A DNA stretch of 46,532 nt from Myxococcales bacterium. Its GTDB lineage: Bacteria > Myxococcota > Myxococcia > Myxococcales > Myxococcaceae. Shown one piece after another: positions 43,105 to 46,532 of this stretch. How positions within the stretch are numbered: the first letter of the stretch is position 1; each line of letters starts with the position of its first letter. Made by a program: the position numbers and the translations under genes. The DNA is taken from the NCBI GenBank assembly GCA_020846875.1, contig JADLDB010000124.1, forward strand, positions 1 through 46,532. Reading direction: 5' to 3'. The notes beneath the pieces are model-generated. The model worked only from the letters and a program-made list of their open reading frames with translations, was not told the DNA's origin and made no database searches.

Positions 43105-44091
43105 CTAGAGTTCTGAGCGACGCCGGAGTTCAGTGAGGATCTCGCTCGGAAGCTGAACGTTCGGGATCACGATCTCGACGAGGTCCTGTGGCCCGTACTG
43201 GCTGGGGTCGAGGCGGTCTCGACACCAAGATCGGATCAGCGGAAACCCGTAGCGAGCGCACGCTTGATCGCGAGGCTTGGAAGCGCGCAAGGCAGCCAAC
43301 TGACTCAGAGGAACAGCACGGGGCAGAAAGCCGAGCAGGTCCAAGCGGCCCCCGTCCAGGTTGAGTTGGGTGCGAGGGCGCGATGTCCCGAAGAGCGTGC
43401 CGCGCCAGTCCTCGAACGGCATGACGGGGGCGACCGGGTCTCCCGATGGTTGTGCATCCGCCGCACGGAGCCCCTCAAGAGTGTACCCGCCCAGCGAGAG
43501 CGTCATCCCGGGCCCTAGCTCGGTCGTTCGAACGTTGAAGGCCGGGGAACCCGCATCACTGTCCGGGCCGCCCGGCCAGCCATGTACGCCGCACCAGAGA
43601 TCCTCTGACGAGACGCAGTGGGAAGGCACGGTGGTGCTCGCCTCGTCGCGGAGACCAAACCCGAGGTCAACACCCGCGTAGTTCAAGCTGGGTTCGACGC
43701 TCTCAAAGGGCGAGTCGTAGTACCGATTCGGGAGGTCATCGAGACTGCCGTAATGTGTCGTCGCAAGCGCGATGGGCTCGTCACATGCGTTGCAAATGTG
43801 CGCACCGACGAAACCGGTCCAGGCCGCAGGGTCTACGAAGCGCATGCCGACAGTGAGCGAGAACCAGTACACCACGCAGCCATCACGGTGAGCCTCAGAG
43901 ACCCATGCGTGAGCCGGCGCAGTTGCTGGCGAGTACCTGACGCCGGCTGGGATGTTGAAAGGGTATGCACAGGCAGCCCCGGCATCGCCTGCATCGGACT
44001 GCGGACCACCGTCGTTCGGCTCAGAGACGGGAGAGAAACACGTGCACGCCGAGAGCGCTCCGGCTGCGAGTGCAATCAGGAGCCGGGTCAT
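43105..44091 (-). CDS. Lipoprotein coupled to the divergent subtilase
   Basis: A 328-residue lipoprotein: signal MTRLLIALAAGALSAC with Cys 16 lipidated, then an NDGGPQSDAGDAG linker. The domain has CVVYWFSLTVGMRFVDPAAW, GAHICNACDEPIALATTH, FGLRDEASTTVPSHCVSSED and LWCGVHGWPGG, with several Cys likely in disulfides. No family recognised. The ATG overlaps the stop of the upstream subtilase gene by 4 bp (44088-44091), so it is translationally coupled and may be its partner. Base use is less GC-rich than most of the window. Confidence 0.75.
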   Translation of the reverse strand: MTRLLIALAAGALSACTCFSPVSEPNDGGPQSDAGDAGAACAYPFNIPAGVRYSPATAPAHAWVSEAHRDGCVVYWFSLTVGMRFVDPAAWTGFVGAHICNACDEPIALATTHYGSLDDLPNRYYDSPFESVEPSLNYAGVDLGFGLRDEASTTVPSHCVSSEDLWCGVHGWPGGPDSDAGSPAFNVRTTELGPGMTLSLGGYTLEGLRAADAQPSGDPVAPVMPFEDWRGTLFGTSRPRTQLNLDGGRLDLLGFLPRAVPLSQLAALRASKPRDQACARYGFPLIRSWCRDRLDPSQYGPQDLVEIVIPNVQLPSEILTELRRRSEL

Positions 44092-46412
44092 GGCGGCGGC
44101 GCCCACATCGCCCACCACCAGTACGGCTCATGTTTCGAGCCGCCGCATGCTTGCCACTCCGACGAGGCAGGGTCGGGCCCAACGGCCCACAGTTCCACGT
44201 CGGCGTAGCTCTCCGAAAAAGTGACATCGAAGCCCTCGGTGGCATCGTGCCTGGCCTCAGATGCTTGGATTACCTCGGGAGTGCTCGTGCCGAGGCGAGT
44301 CCCAACCAGAGCCAGATCAAAGTTGACGGCAGGCGCACCATCGGCCGGCGCCGAAGATGTGCTTGCTGGGCATGCGTAGTAGGCGAAAGTTGCTCGTAGC
44401 CTCGAACGTTCGTCGAAGGATCCGAGGTCCTTCAGCTTGATAAAGTAAGCATCCGTTATTCGCAATGCCTGAGTGTTCTGGTTGTTTCCTGGGTTGTTTG
44501 ACTGGGCCCACGCTGGAACCGCAGACCAACCGGACTCGGTTTCGAGAACACCCGTTCCGGAAACCGGACACGGTGGAGTCATGCACTCAGGGTCGTCGAT
44601 CACGCCGCAAGTGTTGAGATCCCTGAACATGTACTTGGCGGAAACCGGCCCAGCGCCGCCATGGTGGTCACACCCCAGGTGTGGCGCCGGGTACAGGGGG
44701 GTGCCGCCGAGGCTGGCCGGGCAACTGTCGACGTGTTGAGCGCCCCCAGAAGTGAACGACTCGACCGGACTCGGATCAAAGGCAGAGATGGACCGCAAGA
44801 ACGCTCGGTAGAAGGCAGAATCTCTGACCCCGGGTTCCTTTTCACAGAAGTCCAGGTGAAGTGCGATGAGCCCAGTGACCGTTGGAGCAGCGAAGCTCGT
44901 TCCCGTGTTGGTGTCCCAGCTATCGACTCCGCCCACCTCCATGACCTGAGCGCTTGAGCCTTCGGCCATGACATCCGGCTTTTCGAACTCCCAGTCGTTG
45001 GCCGTCACGTTGCGCCAGCGAGACTCAGCAGACGTCCAGTACTCTGCTCGGTTGCGTGGCGCCGTCGCGAGGGCCGAGAGTGATCCGACGCAGATGCTCG
45101 TGAAGCCGTCGCATGTCACCGCGGTGTTGGCGTAGTTCACGTTGCCGAGAGTGCTCTTGTTCCCAGCGGAGTGAACGACGATGAACTGCTTGTTGCGCGC
45201 GTACCAATCCGCCCGGACACCGATATGGCTCGGAACGCCGCCGTTCGTCGACCCGAACGAGAGGTTCACCAACCGAACAGCGTTGGAGTCGAACCACTGG
45301 TACGCCGCTTCGGTCTCGGCTTGCGTGAGCGAGGTAGTGCTCGTTCGGTTGTGTTCGACAAACAGGTTGGTTCGTCCTGCGTGAAATGCCCCCGCGGGTG
45401 CTCCGTTTCCTGCGGCTTCCTGGCTTGCGGCGATACGGCTGGCAACTTGGGACGCGTGTGCGTCGACGCATACCCCGTTGATGCACCGGCCGTACTGCAC
45501 GCCCCCGCACCATTCGCACTGGGTGTCACCAGTGCATGAGAGTGCGGGTTGCTGGTAGGCGATGGAACTGAGGTTCGCCAGTGATTCGTGGGCCTCGTCC
45601 AGGCGGCAGCCACTGAAAACCGAGAGTTGTTGGCGTAGGTAGCTCTCGAAGACCCCGACCCGCACGGACGAACCGTACACCCCCGCCGAGTTTGCGTAGA
45701 GATCGCTCTCGGTCGTGAGGCTGGTTGACGGGATGTACTCGCTTGCGGGCACCGGGGGCGGGTAGGCGACTGCGTCCTTGTCTGTGAGGTCGGCGCGAAC
45801 AACCCGCAACACTCTGACCCACGATTCGCGCGCCAGGCTTCGCGCGATTTCGGGATTGCGCACGTGCAGCTCGAAAAGCGGCATGTCGGTCGACACTGAT
45901 GCGGCGGCGTCGATGCCGCGAAGCCGCGACAGAATCTCCGCGGGCGTCGACTCGCTGCCGTACTCCCCGATCAAGTGGACGCGGCCCCCACACGTGGGTG
46001 AGGCCTTCAGCCATCGTGCGCTCTCGAGTTCCAGCGCACCCCAACTGGCTCGGTGCCGAGCTGCGAACGCTCGCTCGACCTGGGCGAGCGGAGTGACCTT
46101 GCCTTCCGGCTCCACCGCGACGCGGGTCGTGAGCCGGCCTGGTTCGCGGTTTCGTATTTCGATGTAGGCAAAGCGACCGTCCGCATCGAACCGCTCCCGC
46201 GCGATGGCGGCAGTCGGCGCGGCGCCCAAAATCTCGGCGGCCCGTGCGCGGGCAGTCCTAACCTCAAGTCCGTCGAGCTTGTCCTGCGAACTGTCGGTGG
46301 GAGCGCAGCCCAGCATCAGGACTACAACGAGGGCCGCAGCCAGGAGACGGTCGAAGGGGCGTCGTGGCAGTTCCCCCCCCAGCAACGCCGATGCCAGTTT
46401 CGCGGAACTCAT
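44088..46412 (-). CDS. Divergent S8 subtilase lipoprotein with Cys-rich insert
   Basis: A 774-residue secreted protein. Signal sequence runs to lipobox LMLGC (Cys 36). Residues 45-215 are an N-terminal region that may be a propeptide or inhibitor-like domain. The S8 domain shows H319 (VDAHASQVASRIAAS), N418 (VVHSAGNKS) and S506 (NTGTSFAAPTVTG). At the catalytic Asp position the motif reads VRVGVFESYL, i.e. Glu 256. A Cys-rich insert (Cys 293, 299, 302, 310, 315) precedes the His. A C-terminal beta domain of about 180 residues (ALRITDAYFIKLKDLGSF, VELWAVGPDP) is unassigned. Start ATG 46412 has GAGAGG 5 bases upstream. Coupled to the next lipoprotein. Confidence 0.82.
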   Translation of the reverse strand: MSSAKLASALLGGELPRRPFDRLLAAALVVVLMLGCAPTDSSQDKLDGLEVRTARARAAEILGAAPTAAIARERFDADGRFAYIEIRNREPGRLTTRVAVEPEGKVTPLAQVERAFAARHRASWGALELESARWLKASPTCGGRVHLIGEYGSESTPAEILSRLRGIDAAASVSTDMPLFELHVRNPEIARSLARESWVRVLRVVRADLTDKDAVAYPPPVPASEYIPSTSLTTESDLYANSAGVYGSSVRVGVFESYLRQQLSVFSGCRLDEAHESLANLSSIAYQQPALSCTGDTQCEWCGGVQYGRCINGVCVDAHASQVASRIAASQEAAGNGAPAGAFHAGRTNLFVEHNRTSTTSLTQAETEAAYQWFDSNAVRLVNLSFGSTNGGVPSHIGVRADWYARNKQFIVVHSAGNKSTLGNVNYANTAVTCDGFTSICVGSLSALATAPRNRAEYWTSAESRWRNVTANDWEFEKPDVMAEGSSAQVMEVGGVDSWDTNTGTSFAAPTVTGLIALHLDFCEKEPGVRDSAFYRAFLRSISAFDPSPVESFTSGGAQHVDSCPASLGGTPLYPAPHLGCDHHGGAGPVSAKYMFRDLNTCGVIDDPECMTPPCPVSGTGVLETESGWSAVPAWAQSNNPGNNQNTQALRITDAYFIKLKDLGSFDERSRLRATFAYYACPASTSSAPADGAPAVNFDLALVGTRLGTSTPEVIQASEARHDATEGFDVTFSESYADVELWAVGPDPASSEWQACGGSKHEPYWWWAMWAPPP

Positions 46413-46532
46413 TTCGGCCTCTCGCTGAGGTTGAATCGCGCTAGCTGCAACCGTATCGGTTCTTCGCGATCCGCTGCAACTGGTGGGAGAACGCGGGAGG
46501 TCGCACACCGACTCCCGAAGTGGACAGGGAGT
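46413..46532. other. Upstream region of the divergent subtilase gene, cut by window edge
   Basis: 120 bp upstream of ATG 46412 on the minus strand. The GAGAGG ribosome-binding site is at 46418-46423 on the complement. I see no confident -35/-10 pair. An in-frame extension to 46508 exists but has no signal-like start and is not used. Confidence 0.35.

Overview
The window looks like a chromosomal segment of a myxobacterium (Myxococcota, Myxococcaceae/Archangiaceae type). By eye it is about 70% GC. It carries many lipoproteins with Asp-Gly-Gly/Asp-Ala-Gly tails, a Ser/Thr kinase with a PEGA domain, FHA-GGDEF signalling, an AgmX/TonB-like C-terminus, subtilase lipoproteins and a collagen-like decaheme cytochrome. 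This assignment is inference from protein families; no rRNA, tRNA or other phylogenetic marker is present. No CRISPR array or tRNA was seen.

Layout. (1) 1-1202: a lower-GC accessory edge with a partial Imm11-family immunity gene, a toxin tail two bases upstream of it, and a truncated methyltransferase. (2) 1312-9571: mostly core genes: mogA, a secreted barrel-like lipoprotein, dcd, a TerB-like protein, a duplicated-repeat protein, a ParE toxin whose antitoxin is split or deleted behind a perfect palindrome, an HMG-CoA-lyase-like enzyme, a monoheme cytochrome c and a SurA-like foldase. (3) 9685-16116: the decaheme OmcA/MtrC-like cytochrome, a zinc-ribbon pseudo-phosphatase candidate, a nuclease-like protein and an FHA-GGDEF diguanylate cyclase. 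(4) 16313-26752: a DGG-repeat lipoprotein, SppA, a subtilase lipoprotein with a small partner, a membrane Ser/Thr kinase and a YadGH-type ABC exporter. Two intergenic gaps here share a dispersed repeat. (5) 26774-32875: a relic of a surface protein, a hydrogenase maturation protease fused to a large N-terminal region, hypB on the opposite strand, and an alpha/beta-hydrolase lipoprotein. (6) 32879-42710: a GNAT/DUF1778 toxin-antitoxin pair with its operator, ettA, an aminotransferase, a proline-rich lipoprotein, a FadL-type porin with a coupled lipoprotein, and an AgmX-like lipoprotein. (7) 42711-46532: a transposase relic marks the junction to a second lower-GC segment with a divergent subtilase lipoprotein translationally coupled to another lipoprotein.

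How the genes work together. Several pairs show 4-bp start/stop overlaps or gaps of a few bases and are probably co-translated: toxin tail/imm11, split antitoxin/parE, ABC ATPase/permease, antitoxin/GNAT toxin, fadL/lipoprotein, subtilase/lipoprotein, and subtilase/158-aa protein. HypB and the maturation protease belong to NiFe-hydrogenase maturation, but no hydrogenase structural gene lies in the window. The extracellular cytochromes suggest surface electron transfer, but no MtrA/MtrB-type partner is present. The most unusual items are the split antitoxin, the maturation-protease fusion, the subtilase with Glu at the Asp position and a Cys-rich insert, and the collagen-stalked cytochrome.
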